A stretch of 64,000 nt of DNA, from NCBI RefSeq assembly GCF_044784365.2, contig NZ_CP173070.2; one strand, 5' to 3'. A model generated the notes under the pieces. It searched no databases. It was not told the origin of the DNA and worked only from the letters and a program-made list of their open reading frames with translations. The stretch comes from Cetobacterium_A somerae (GTDB lineage Bacteria; Fusobacteriota; Fusobacteriia; Fusobacteriales; Fusobacteriaceae). Position numbers and translations under genes: made by a program. This document shows positions 35,801-43,430 of the stretch, one piece after another; position 1 is the stretch's first letter, and the number at the start of each line of letters is the position of its first letter.

Positions 35801-36555
35801 CCACCTGAACCGCCGCTGCCTGAACCATTTCCACTTCCACCTGAACCACCGCTGCCTGAACCACTTCCGCTTCCACCTGAATCTCCGCTGCCTGAACCAC
35901 TTCCACTTCCACCTGAACCGCCGCTGCCTGAACCACTTCCGCTTCCACCTGAACCGCCGCTGCCTGAACCACTTCCGCTTCCACCTGAATCTCCGCTGCC
36001 TGAACCACTTCCACTTCCACCTGAACCGCCGCTGCCTGAACCACTTCCGCTTCCACCTGAATCTCCGCTGCCTGAACCACTTCCGCTTCCACCTGAACCG
36101 CCGCTGCCTGAACCACTTCCGCTTCCACCTGAATCTCCGCTGCCTGAACCACTTCCACTTCCACCTGAACCGCCGCTGCCTGAACCACTTCCGCTTCCAC
36201 CTGAATCTCCGCTGCCTGAACCACTTCCGCTTCCACCTGAACCGCCGCTGCCTGAACCACTTCCTCCTATTGAGCCATTATCATTTATACCAGGAATTGG
36301 TGGAATTGGTATTATCGTAGGTGTTTCTGGACTTGGCGGAATAGATGGAATAATTGGAGTTTCAGGTTCAATATTAGATTCAAACTCTTTACTAAACTTA
36401 TAATTATAATTTACTTCTTCTGGTTGATAATTTCTTTTATGTAGACGATAATAATCAAAGTTTCCAAAAATAATCAATCCATTATCACTTTCAGAAAATG
36501 TAGTTTTAATAGTCACAATACATATAGCTATAAGCAATCCAACTTTACTTTTCAT
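32893..36555 (-). CDS. type V autotransporter with Gly/Ser repeat linker
   Basis: The 1220-residue protein has a signal peptide (MKSKVGLLIAICIVTIKTTF), a proline-rich segment (about residues 62-90), and a tract of about 175 residues made of Gly, Ser and a few Asp (about 97-272). A passenger of short repeats follows (NxGxIxxxxxxxGMYA style), as in fusobacterial autotransporters. The final 270-290 residues form a beta-barrel ending in GFIYTF. It should be displayed on the surface, perhaps as an adhesin. Its own AAGGAG site and the flanking strand changes show a single-gene unit. The Gly/Ser tract is near the N-terminus, so after export it should extend far from the membrane. Confidence 0.9.
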   Translation of the reverse strand: MKSKVGLLIAICIVTIKTTFSESDNGLIIFGNFDYYRLHKRNYQPEEVNYNYKFSKEFESNIEPETPIIPSIPPSPETPTIIPIPPIPGINDNGSIGGSGSGSGGSGGSGSGSGSGDSGGSGSGSGSGGSGGSGSGSGSGDSGGSGSGSGSGGSGGSGSGSGSGDSGGSGSGSGSGGSGGSGSGSGSGDSGGSGSGSGSGGSGGSGSGSGSGGSGGSGSGSGSGDSGGSGSGSGSGGSGGSGNGSGSGGSGGSGSGSGSGDSGGSGSGSGSGDISYNGMYLFDNNKWLPGTYHLSEGDIIVAGETNGLYNGMGSTKLGYQMRNVNNITISGTSSYSLNGMLSLGGEIYNDGSITVNGTSNFNNIGMLVSNAGGIGINASLITVNNNQIGMYGTSGTTISNQNGAININSGIGMITRGANAQAINYNGINVGSNSTGMVSYEGAVATNKSEVTLKGSSSIGMSAISSGNAINDGFISASNSQYGMFASDGSTIKNTNTLNAINGGIGAYVDNNSNKSTFENASNSTIDVYSGGIGVYLAGNGYAVNNGFMSLTDGIGIYAYNNSEAINKSQITANQGSTAMVAREASRIINEATITLAGTSSIGMYADKTSTAINSGKITLSDSGQIGMYATGNSTLTTTISSNISVSMGTGILVSGPGGATNSGVISVTNSGNGMYIKNSGTITNDGQIYVNDSNTNAMGSSGNQTILVNATNGVITIEDSVSNSHAFNMNGGVAQNSGVLNLGTTGIAATGGTIYNWGIINGIATSNNYYVPENYELVMEKGGNIGGAKLQEAIIGLSYAQALFTKNDTDGFLLNLSVKADNFVSHSYLYDIYTENGDSYIKRKRFTELTNSSIGEYLENIYNLENEESKIKMYSALRSIRSQAEFDKDLDLFFGRDFYPTVIFQTRDSINFTTNNILDNLETRYNTDKDNSYIVGYSLERTKQKNLSNQIGFDEYLNGFYLGKQYTLNENSNYGFLFSYTRLDSDYNSNRGKRKDNFFQETSFLNYAKDNIKGIGVLYFGYAQGNLKRNLNVSFLENNGTSIEYVSLDESFNSDIKNLYVGTSGKISKEYKFDTFFVEPEMKGYLMGVFQKEIKEAGGEYAINLDNMNKVFSTIKIGTSIGKIFYPKDNYKLTLKLKGGVGQDINSANENLNLKLKNLSNETTDIKVDRKNQFYKEVGTRIDLSKDTIKDELTLYVEYKYIFEDKNSWKTSAGFIYTF
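35740..36266 (-). repeat. 36-bp tandem repeat array in the autotransporter gene
   Basis: About 14 copies of a 36-bp unit (coding strand GGTGGAAGCGGAAGTGGTTC followed by AGGCAGCGG and a variable GGC/GATTC end) encode a 12-residue Gly/Ser unit. One residue is alternately Gly or Asp along most of the array, giving a 72-bp higher-order period. One unit has Asn instead of Ser. The unit length is a multiple of three, so changes in copy number keep the frame but change linker length. Confidence 0.95.
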
Positions 36556-36732
36556 AATTTATATCTCCTTATTACAAAAAATTATTTTTGTCCTCTTTCA
36601 AAATAGCATCATGATTTCTTTTTTATTTTTTAAAATTTACTAAAAAAAAAATTAAAAATTAGGAAAACCTCATTTCATTTAGAATAATACAGTAAGAATT
36701 TATTTATTTTTTTAAATAAGGAGGAGTTTAAT

Positions 36733-38004
36733 ATGACAGCACCATTAAAAGGAATTAAGATTATTGACTGGACACAGGTACAATCAGGACCAGCTTGTAC
36801 ACAATTATTAGCTTGGTTAGGAGCAGATGTTATTAAAATTGAGCGACCAGGAACAGGAGATCCAACTAGAACCCAAATGTTAGACATACCAGATTTAGAT
36901 GGATTATATTTTCTACAATTAAATAGTAACAAACGTTCAATAGAATTAGATGCAAAGACACCTGAAGGAAAAGAGATTTTAACAAAACTTTTAAAGGATG
37001 CTGATATTTTTGTTGAAAACCTTCACCCAGGAGCAGCAGATAAACTTGGATTTTCATGGGAAGAGGTCCATAAATTAAATCCTCGTTTAATATATGGTTC
37101 AATAAAAGGTTTCAATCCAGATTCTCCATACGCAAATGTTAAAGCTTTCGAGCCAGTTGCTCAATGTGCTGGTGGAGCAGCAGCAACAACTGGATGGTGG
37201 GATGGGGATTATAATATTCCAACTCAATCAGGGGCAGCACTAGGAGATAGTAATACAGGTATGCATTTAGTAATAGGGTTACTTGCTGCATTAATGCAAA
37301 GAGAAAAAACAGGAGAAGGTTGTTTTGTATATCAATCTATGCAAGAAGCAGTTTTAAATTTATGTAGAGTTAAACTTCGTGATCAATTAATTTTAGAGCA
37401 CACAGGAGAATTAAAACATTTTCCAGGATATCCAGAAGAGAAAGTAGGAAATACAGTTCCTCGTTACGGAAATGCAGAAGGTGGACAAGTTCTTGGTTGG
37501 TGTTATAAATGTAAAGGATGGGAAACAGATTCAAATGCTTATGTATATATAGTTTTACAAAATGAAGATAAAGCTTTTGCAGAAGCTTGCAAAGGTATTG
37601 GTAAGACTGAATGGATAACAGATCCAAAATTTAATACATCTCTAGCTCGTAATCTAGTAAAACAAGAGATTTATAAAGAAATAGAAAAATATACTATAAC
37701 AAGAGATAAATTTGAGGTAGTAGATGAATTAAGTAAATTTGGAGTACCTTGTGGGCCTGTTTTAAGTATGGCTGAAATAGAAAAAGATGATTCACTACAT
37801 AAATGTGGAACTCTTGTAAAAGTAGAACAACCAAAACGTGGAGAGTATCTAACAATAGGTTGTCCTCAAAAGTTCTCAAACTTTACTCCAGATATAAAAA
37901 GCGCGCCATTATTAGGTGAACATACAGATGAAATTTTAAAAGGAATTGGTTATTCAGATGAAGAAATAAAACAATTACGTGAAAAACACGTTGTTTGCAA
38001 ATAA
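36733..38004 (+). CDS. frc: formyl-CoA:oxalate CoA-transferase
   Basis: The 423-residue class III CoA-transferase begins MTAPLKGIKIIDWTQVQSGP and has the Frc features NLHPGAADKLGFSWE and ALGDSNTGMH, where Asp172 corresponds to the catalytic Asp169 of Oxalobacter Frc. It transfers CoA from formyl-CoA to oxalate, giving oxalyl-CoA for the next gene's enzyme. Length and motifs are those of true Frc rather than of a generic CaiB-like protein. GGAGGAG precedes the start. The frc-oxc-transporter set is the same as E. coli yfdW-yfdU-yfdV. A 16-bp hairpin separates it from oxc. Confidence 0.95.
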   Translation: MTAPLKGIKIIDWTQVQSGPACTQLLAWLGADVIKIERPGTGDPTRTQMLDIPDLDGLYFLQLNSNKRSIELDAKTPEGKEILTKLLKDADIFVENLHPGAADKLGFSWEEVHKLNPRLIYGSIKGFNPDSPYANVKAFEPVAQCAGGAAATTGWWDGDYNIPTQSGAALGDSNTGMHLVIGLLAALMQREKTGEGCFVYQSMQEAVLNLCRVKLRDQLILEHTGELKHFPGYPEEKVGNTVPRYGNAEGGQVLGWCYKCKGWETDSNAYVYIVLQNEDKAFAEACKGIGKTEWITDPKFNTSLARNLVKQEIYKEIEKYTITRDKFEVVDELSKFGVPCGPVLSMAEIEKDDSLHKCGTLVKVEQPKRGEYLTIGCPQKFSNFTPDIKSAPLLGEHTDEILKGIGYSDEEIKQLREKHVVCK

Positions 38005-38013
38005 TTAATTAGA

Positions 38014-38049
38014 AATTTTGTGGTAATTGGCATCAATTACCACAAAATT
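38014..38049 (+). other. intercistronic hairpin between frc and oxc
   Basis: AATTTTGTGGTAATTG (38014-38029) and CAATTACCACAAAATT (38034-38049) form a perfect 16-bp stem with a 4-base loop. Only CTTTATAG follows, so a complete rho-independent stop is doubtful. It may attenuate oxc, or protect and process the frc message. Confidence 0.75.
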
Positions 38050-38083
38050 CTTTATAGAGATATAAAATATTTAGGAGGTTACT

Positions 38084-39787
38084 ATGTCTAGTGTTCAAAA
38101 TGATAACTTAACAGATGGAATGCATGTAATGGTAGAAGCTTTGAAAAAAAATGGAGTTGATACTATTTATGGAGTTGTAGGAATTCCTATAACAGATTTA
38201 GCAAGACATGCTCAAGAAGAAGGAATTAGATATATAGGATTTAGACATGAACAATCAGCTGGAAATGCAGCAGCTATAAGTGGATATTTAACAAAAAAAC
38301 CTGGAATTTGTTTAACTGTTTCAGCTCCAGGATTTTTAAATGGTTTAACTGCTCTTGCAAATGCAACAGTTAATGGATTTCCAATGATTCAAATAAGTGG
38401 TTCTAGTGATAGAGCTATCATAGACTTGCAGCAAGGAGATTATGAAGAGTTAGACCAAATGAATATTGCAAAGCCTTTTGCTAAAGCAGCGTATAGAATA
38501 AATAAGCCAGAAGATATAGCAATTGGATTAGCTAGAGCTATTCGAGCCGCAACTTCAGGAAGACCAGGAGGAGTTTATTTAGATGTAACTACAGAGTTAT
38601 TAGGAAGTGTCATTGATAAAGTAGAGGCAGAAAAAACTTTATTTAAAGTAGAAAATCCAGCTCCAAAATCTATACCTAGTTCTGATTCTATAATTAAGGC
38701 ATTAAATTTACTTTCAAGTGCAAAAAAACCTTTAGTTCTTTTAGGAAAAGGAGCTGCTTATTCTCAAGCAGACGAATTAATAAAAAAATTTTTAGAGGAA
38801 ACTGGAATTCCATTTTTACCAATGTCAATGGCAAAAGGGTTGCTTCCAGATAATCATCCACAATGTGCAGCAGCAGCTCGTTCATTTGTTTTAGAAAATG
38901 CGGATATAGTTATGCTTATAGGTGCTAGATTAAATTGGCTTTTAGGCCATGGAAAAGGAAAACATTGGAATCCAGACGTTCGTTTTATTCAATTAGAAAT
39001 CGATCCTAAAGAAATAGATAGCAATCGTCCAATAGAAGCTCCAGTAGTAGGAGATATTGAATCAAGTATGGAATTATTAGTAAATGGATTGGAAAAAATA
39101 TCTATAAAAGTAGATTCTTCTTGGATTGAAAATATTGAAAAAGATAAAGAAATTAATATAGATAAGATGGCAGCAAAATTAAATACAATAACTGTACCTT
39201 TAAACTACTATAATGCTTTAAAAATTGTTAAGGAAGTTGTAGATTCTCATAAAGATATTTATCTTGTAAATGAAGGAGCTAATACCTTAGATGATACAAG
39301 AAATGTTATAAATATGTATTACCCTCGTAGACGTTTAGATTGTGGAACTTGGGGAGTAATGGGAGTAGGAATGGGGTTTGCAATTGGAGCAGCTATAACT
39401 AGCAACAAACCAATTTTAGCCATTGAAGGAGATAGTGCTTTTGGATTCAGTGGAATGGAAATTGAAACAATTTGTAGATATAAACTTCCTATAACAATAG
39501 TAGTGTTCAATAATGGCGGAATTTATCGTGGAGATCATGAAAATTTAGGTGGAGGAACAGATCCATCTCCGACAACTCTTATGGCAACAGCACGATACGA
39601 TAAGTTAATTGAAGCTTTTGGAGGAACTCCATATAATGTAGAAACTCAAGAGGAATTAAAAGATGCAATTACAAAAGGTATAGAGTCATTAAAGCCAACT
39701 TTAATTAATTGTAAAATAGATCCAAAAACAGGAACTGAAAGTGGTCATATAACCTCTTTAAATCCTAAAACTGCAATAAAAAATTAG
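38084..39787 (+). CDS. oxc: oxalyl-CoA decarboxylase (thiamine diphosphate dependent)
   Basis: The 567-residue enzyme has the ThDP-enzyme three-domain layout. The cofactor-activating glutamate lies in GFRHEQSAGNAA, SAPGFLNGLTALANA is an Oxc-like segment, and the Mg-ThDP motif runs from EGDSAFGFSGME to NNGGIYRGDHE. It converts oxalyl-CoA to formyl-CoA and CO2, consuming a proton, and formyl-CoA returns to Frc. AGGAGG precedes the ATG. The length is the same as in Oxalobacter and E. coli YfdU. With Frc it makes a catalytic cycle whose net reaction is oxalate to formate plus CO2. Confidence 0.96.
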   Translation: MSSVQNDNLTDGMHVMVEALKKNGVDTIYGVVGIPITDLARHAQEEGIRYIGFRHEQSAGNAAAISGYLTKKPGICLTVSAPGFLNGLTALANATVNGFPMIQISGSSDRAIIDLQQGDYEELDQMNIAKPFAKAAYRINKPEDIAIGLARAIRAATSGRPGGVYLDVTTELLGSVIDKVEAEKTLFKVENPAPKSIPSSDSIIKALNLLSSAKKPLVLLGKGAAYSQADELIKKFLEETGIPFLPMSMAKGLLPDNHPQCAAAARSFVLENADIVMLIGARLNWLLGHGKGKHWNPDVRFIQLEIDPKEIDSNRPIEAPVVGDIESSMELLVNGLEKISIKVDSSWIENIEKDKEINIDKMAAKLNTITVPLNYYNALKIVKEVVDSHKDIYLVNEGANTLDDTRNVINMYYPRRRLDCGTWGVMGVGMGFAIGAAITSNKPILAIEGDSAFGFSGMEIETICRYKLPITIVVFNNGGIYRGDHENLGGGTDPSPTTLMATARYDKLIEAFGGTPYNVETQEELKDAITKGIESLKPTLINCKIDPKTGTESGHITSLNPKTAIKN

Positions 39788-39816
39788 AAAATTAAAAATT
39801 AAAAGGAGCTGATAAT

Positions 39817-40842
39817 ATGTGGGATATTATTATGAAAGATATAGTTCCAATTTTTGTAATTATGCTTTTAGGATTTTATGCTGGAAAAACAAAAGCTTTT
39901 AATCAAGATAATGCTAGAAGTTTTAATAAATTGGTTCTAAATTATGCTCTACCTGCAGCTTTGTTTGTATCAATTGTAAAAGCAGATAGACATATGTTGT
40001 TTGAAGATATAAAACTAACTTTAGTAAGTACTTTTGTTATTGTAGGTGTTTTTATGTGGTCATTCTTTAGTTGTTATAAATTTTTTAAACATACAAAGGG
40101 TGAGGCAGCTGTCTGTGCATTAATTGCAGGATCACCAACAATTGGATTTTTGGGGTTTGCTGTTTTAGATCCTATATTTGGTGCTACAGCTAATACTGGA
40201 CTTGTTGTAGCTATAGTTTCAATAGTGGTTAATGCAATTACAATTCCAATAGGACTATCTCTTTTAAATCCTGGTGGAGCTAAAGTTCAAAATCAGCTTA
40301 TTAAAGATTTAAGCACTGAAACTGGAATAAAGAAAGAAATTGATGAGTTCGAGCAAGAGATGCAAAAATTAGAAAAAAATCCAGTTATAAGTGCATTAAC
40401 ACAACCAGTAGCTTGGGCTCCTATACTAGCCGTGATAATTGTTTTACTTGGAATAGAATTTCCTCCTATTTTAGATCCTAACTTTGAATTAATATCAAAA
40501 GCTAACTCTGGAGTTGCTGTATTTGCAGCTGGATTAACATTATCAGGATTAAAATTTGAATTTGATTTAGAAATTATTTATAATACGTTTATTAAGCTAA
40601 TATTAATGCCTGGACTTTTATTAATAGTTGGATTACTTGTAAAATTAGATCCAATACACCTTCAAATGCTTGTACTTTCAGGAGCTTTACCACCTGCATT
40701 TTCTGGGATTATTATAAGTAGCCGTTATCAAGTTTATGTACGTACAGGTACATCCTCATTAGCTGTAAGTGTACTTTTATTTATGGTTGCTGCACCGTTC
40801 TGGATATGGATAACAAGAATGGCATCAACATGGAATTTTTAG
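39817..40842 (+). CDS. AEC-family transporter, yfdV-like (probable oxalate/formate carrier)
   Basis: The 341-residue membrane protein has the two five-helix halves of the auxin efflux carrier (AEC) family, with DNARSFNKLVLNYALPAALFVSIVKA in the first half and LVLSGALPPAFSGIIISSRY in the second. E. coli YfdV, next to frc and oxc, belongs to the same family. Oxalate uptake or oxalate/formate exchange across the inner membrane is therefore the likely role, although the activity is unproven. It has AAGGAG before its ATG and follows oxc by 29 bp. Its stop codon lies in a short palindrome (TTTTAGACGTCTAAAA). Confidence 0.83.
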   Translation: MWDIIMKDIVPIFVIMLLGFYAGKTKAFNQDNARSFNKLVLNYALPAALFVSIVKADRHMLFEDIKLTLVSTFVIVGVFMWSFFSCYKFFKHTKGEAAVCALIAGSPTIGFLGFAVLDPIFGATANTGLVVAIVSIVVNAITIPIGLSLLNPGGAKVQNQLIKDLSTETGIKKEIDEFEQEMQKLEKNPVISALTQPVAWAPILAVIIVLLGIEFPPILDPNFELISKANSGVAVFAAGLTLSGLKFEFDLEIIYNTFIKLILMPGLLLIVGLLVKLDPIHLQMLVLSGALPPAFSGIIISSRYQVYVRTGTSSLAVSVLLFMVAAPFWIWITRMASTWNF

Positions 40843-40886
40843 ACGTCTAAAATAAATAGTATAACTAAAGATGAGGAGAGTAATTT

Positions 40887-42008
40887 ATGAAGAAACGATA
40901 TTTGATATTTTCTTTTCTTTTAACTTCAATTTTATGTAATAAAGCTTTTGCAGAACTCAAAAATACAGAGATTGGAAACAGCATACAAACTTCTTATGAT
41001 AAGAGAATAAAACAAGAAACAAATTTCTTAGAAAATTCATTTACTCCTTATGGAGAAGTTGGAACTATATTTACAATTTATGGAAATTCCGGTAAGTATA
41101 AAACTGCGACAGCTCATCCTATGCTTTACTTAGATTATACATTCACACCTCAATGGTCATTATTTTTTGAATGGAATAGATTAATGAATGTCTATAGCGG
41201 TGAATATGAAAAAGATAGTAATGAAGCTAATCATAATTTTAGTGTACCTAAGGGCTATTTTGAATATATTCATAAAAACTTTTTTGATACTAAAGCTATT
41301 TGGAGAACTCAAATAGGAGCTAGACAAACAAATTTTTTTAAAGATTCTGATGATAAATATTGGACTTGGATAAGTTCCTCTTTAGATTTTTATAAATATT
41401 TTCCAAAGAGTGAAAATTTTGAAGTATTGCAATTTGCGATACAACCATTATATTACTATGGATCATTTGTAAAATCTAATCCTAATGGTCATATGAATCA
41501 TGCTGCACTTAATTTATTAACACAATTTAAAATTTATGAAGATTTTAAATTTCAATTTAACGGATACTTATCTAAGGAATGGTATAATGGTGATTTTAAA
41601 ATTGATAAAAAAGAGGAGATGAATTACTTTGCAATTGTTTCTTGGCTTGAATATTCTAAAAATATTTATCAATTTAATAAAAGAACAAATCTTCAATTTA
41701 ATTTTGCTACAGGTTTTGATCCGTATATATTTACAAGTAGTAGTGAAAAGAATTGGAAGCCAACATTTTGGATAATAAATCATGGGTATGGTTGGTTATG
41801 GCCAACAAAATTAGATAGTGATAAAAGTTACTCTAATATGTTTAATGCTTTTGTTTTACCTCAATTAAAAATAATATATAATCATTCTGAAGATTTAACA
41901 ATGGATTTATTTGTGCAAGTCAAGTATTCAAATCAAGTTTGGGGTTCTTCGCAAAAAGATTGGAAACTTCAACCTCAAGGAGGAGTTGGAATTACTTATA
42001 GATTTTAA
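40887..42008 (+). CDS. outer-membrane porin-like beta-barrel protein of the oxalate operon
   Basis: The 373-residue protein has a signal peptide (MKKRYLIFSFLLTSILCNKAFAE, cleavage at AFA-E), many amphipathic aromatic strands and the C-terminal end GVGITYRF. It is a probable monomeric porin. Its position as last gene of the frc-oxc-yfdV-like operon suggests that it lets oxalate or another small anion through the outer membrane. I know of no standard oxalate porin, so this role is an inference from gene order. GAGGAG precedes the start and a strong terminator follows 6 bp after the stop. Confidence 0.72.
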   Translation: MKKRYLIFSFLLTSILCNKAFAELKNTEIGNSIQTSYDKRIKQETNFLENSFTPYGEVGTIFTIYGNSGKYKTATAHPMLYLDYTFTPQWSLFFEWNRLMNVYSGEYEKDSNEANHNFSVPKGYFEYIHKNFFDTKAIWRTQIGARQTNFFKDSDDKYWTWISSSLDFYKYFPKSENFEVLQFAIQPLYYYGSFVKSNPNGHMNHAALNLLTQFKIYEDFKFQFNGYLSKEWYNGDFKIDKKEEMNYFAIVSWLEYSKNIYQFNKRTNLQFNFATGFDPYIFTSSSEKNWKPTFWIINHGYGWLWPTKLDSDKSYSNMFNAFVLPQLKIIYNHSEDLTMDLFVQVKYSNQVWGSSQKDWKLQPQGGVGITYRF

Positions 42009-42013
42009 AATTA

Positions 42014-42046
42014 AAAGCTGTAGACAAAGGCGTCTACAGCTTTTTA
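42014..42046 (+). terminator. terminator of the oxalate operon
   Basis: AAAGCTGTAGAC (42014-42025) pairs with GTCTACAGCTTT (42032-42043) and is followed by T. The stem is strong and lies between the converging oxalate operon and the GH32 gene. Confidence 0.9.
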
Positions 42047-42062
42047 CTTTAGAATTATTTCT

Positions 42063-43430
42063 CTATTTATTTAATTTATATATTTTTTTAGAAATAATAT
42101 TTCCGATGACTTCAACATTTTTCTGATTAGATGTTGGATTAACTACACAGCTCATAACTTTCTCACCGTTATTAATATAAATTTCAGCAACACATTTATC
42201 AACTATAATTCTTAGAGTACATTCTTTTTCTCCATCTATTTGACATTCACGAATAGTTCCAAAAGTTTCTAAAGGTTTAAATCCATTTATTACATTTTCT
42301 CTGTTTAAAATTAATTTTTTATCAAATGATGAGTATGTCAAACTTAATCCGTTATTATTATCTTTAAAAAGAAGAATTTTAAAGTTATCTAAATTTTTGA
42401 AAGTAACTTCAAAATCAAAAGTATTGGAGGTGCTTTTTAATTGAGAAAATTCCACAAGTTCTTCAATTCTATATTTTTTAAGCTCTTCTACAGGATACAT
42501 ATATACTTTTCCATTTTTTATTTTTATCTCTCTAGGCAAAGTCATTAATCCTGTCCAATTTTCATTAGGAAGGGGAGCATGATTAACTAACCATCCTATT
42601 AGAATTCTTCTTTTATTACAGTCTAAAAAAGTTTGAGGAGCATAAAATTCAAAGCCATAATCTAATCTTTCAAATGAATTATGTTTAAACTCACCATTTT
42701 CATAATTAAATTTTCCTGTGTAATACCCCGAAATACTTACTTGTCCATCTTTTCCTATACCCTCAGGACTAAATAAAAGAATATCAGTATCATCTATTTC
42801 AAATAAATCTGGACATTCCCACATATATCCCATATTTTCTTCTTTTATTATACTTAATAATTGCCATGTTTTCATATCTTTGGATTTATAGATTAGAATT
42901 CTTCCCTGATAATCTTCTTTAGCACCAATTGCTAAATACCATATACCATCTTTTCTCCACACTTTTGGATCTCTTACATGAGATCGGCAATATGATTTAG
43001 GAAGTTCTAACGATAATTTTTGTATTTTTTTAAAGTTTATTCCGTCTATACTTTTTGCTAAAATTTGAGAAGGAATTAAATCATTTGATCCAACTGTAAC
43101 AATATTTCCAAATTCATTTAATTTTTTAGTTTTCATTTCCACTCCAGTATAAAAAAGAAGTAATTCATCACGCTCAACAATGGCACTTCCTGAAAAACAT
43201 CCATCTATATCACCAAATACCTTGCTATCTGGATTAAGTGCGTAAGGTAGATGTTCCCAATTAAAAAGATCCTTACTTTTTGCATGACCCCAAGTCATAT
43301 TTCCCCAGTAACAATTCTTAGGATTATGTTGATAAAATAAATGAAATTCACCTTTATAATATGATAGTCCATTAGGATCATTCATCCAATTAGAATCTGG
43401 CGTAAAGTGAAAATGTGGTCTTTTATTCAT
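42063..43430 (-). CDS. scrB: GH32 beta-fructofuranosidase (sucrose/sucrose-6-phosphate hydrolase)
   Basis: The 455-residue enzyme has the GH32 nucleophile Asp18 in NWMNDPNG, the transition-state aspartate in HVRDPKVW and the acid/base glutamate in MWECPDLF. A beta-sandwich C-terminal domain of about 150 residues follows the propeller. There is no signal peptide, so it acts on imported sugar. Next to a sodium symporter gene and the alpha-galactosidase locus, it should split sucrose (free or from raffinose) into glucose and fructose. A phosphorylated substrate is less likely because no sucrose PTS gene is nearby. It overlaps the symporter gene by one base. Confidence 0.9.
   Translation of the reverse strand: MNKRPHFHFTPDSNWMNDPNGLSYYKGEFHLFYQHNPKNCYWGNMTWGHAKSKDLFNWEHLPYALNPDSKVFGDIDGCFSGSAIVERDELLLFYTGVEMKTKKLNEFGNIVTVGSNDLIPSQILAKSIDGINFKKIQKLSLELPKSYCRSHVRDPKVWRKDGIWYLAIGAKEDYQGRILIYKSKDMKTWQLLSIIKEENMGYMWECPDLFEIDDTDILLFSPEGIGKDGQVSISGYYTGKFNYENGEFKHNSFERLDYGFEFYAPQTFLDCNKRRILIGWLVNHAPLPNENWTGLMTLPREIKIKNGKVYMYPVEELKKYRIEELVEFSQLKSTSNTFDFEVTFKNLDNFKILLFKDNNNGLSLTYSSFDKKLILNRENVINGFKPLETFGTIRECQIDGEKECTLRIIVDKCVAEIYINNGEKVMSCVVNPTSNQKNVEVIGNIISKKIYKLNK

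Noticed and set aside
35740..36266. Possible CRISPR array because of regular repeats
   Set aside because: The units are contiguous, with no unique spacers, and keep the coding frame of the autotransporter.
35682..36320. Long open frames on both strands over the Gly/Ser repeat (Arg/His/Leu-rich on plus, Ala/Val/Glu-rich on minus)
   Set aside because: They exist only because the 36-bp unit contains no stop in several frames; they have no ribosome-binding site and read as pure repeats.
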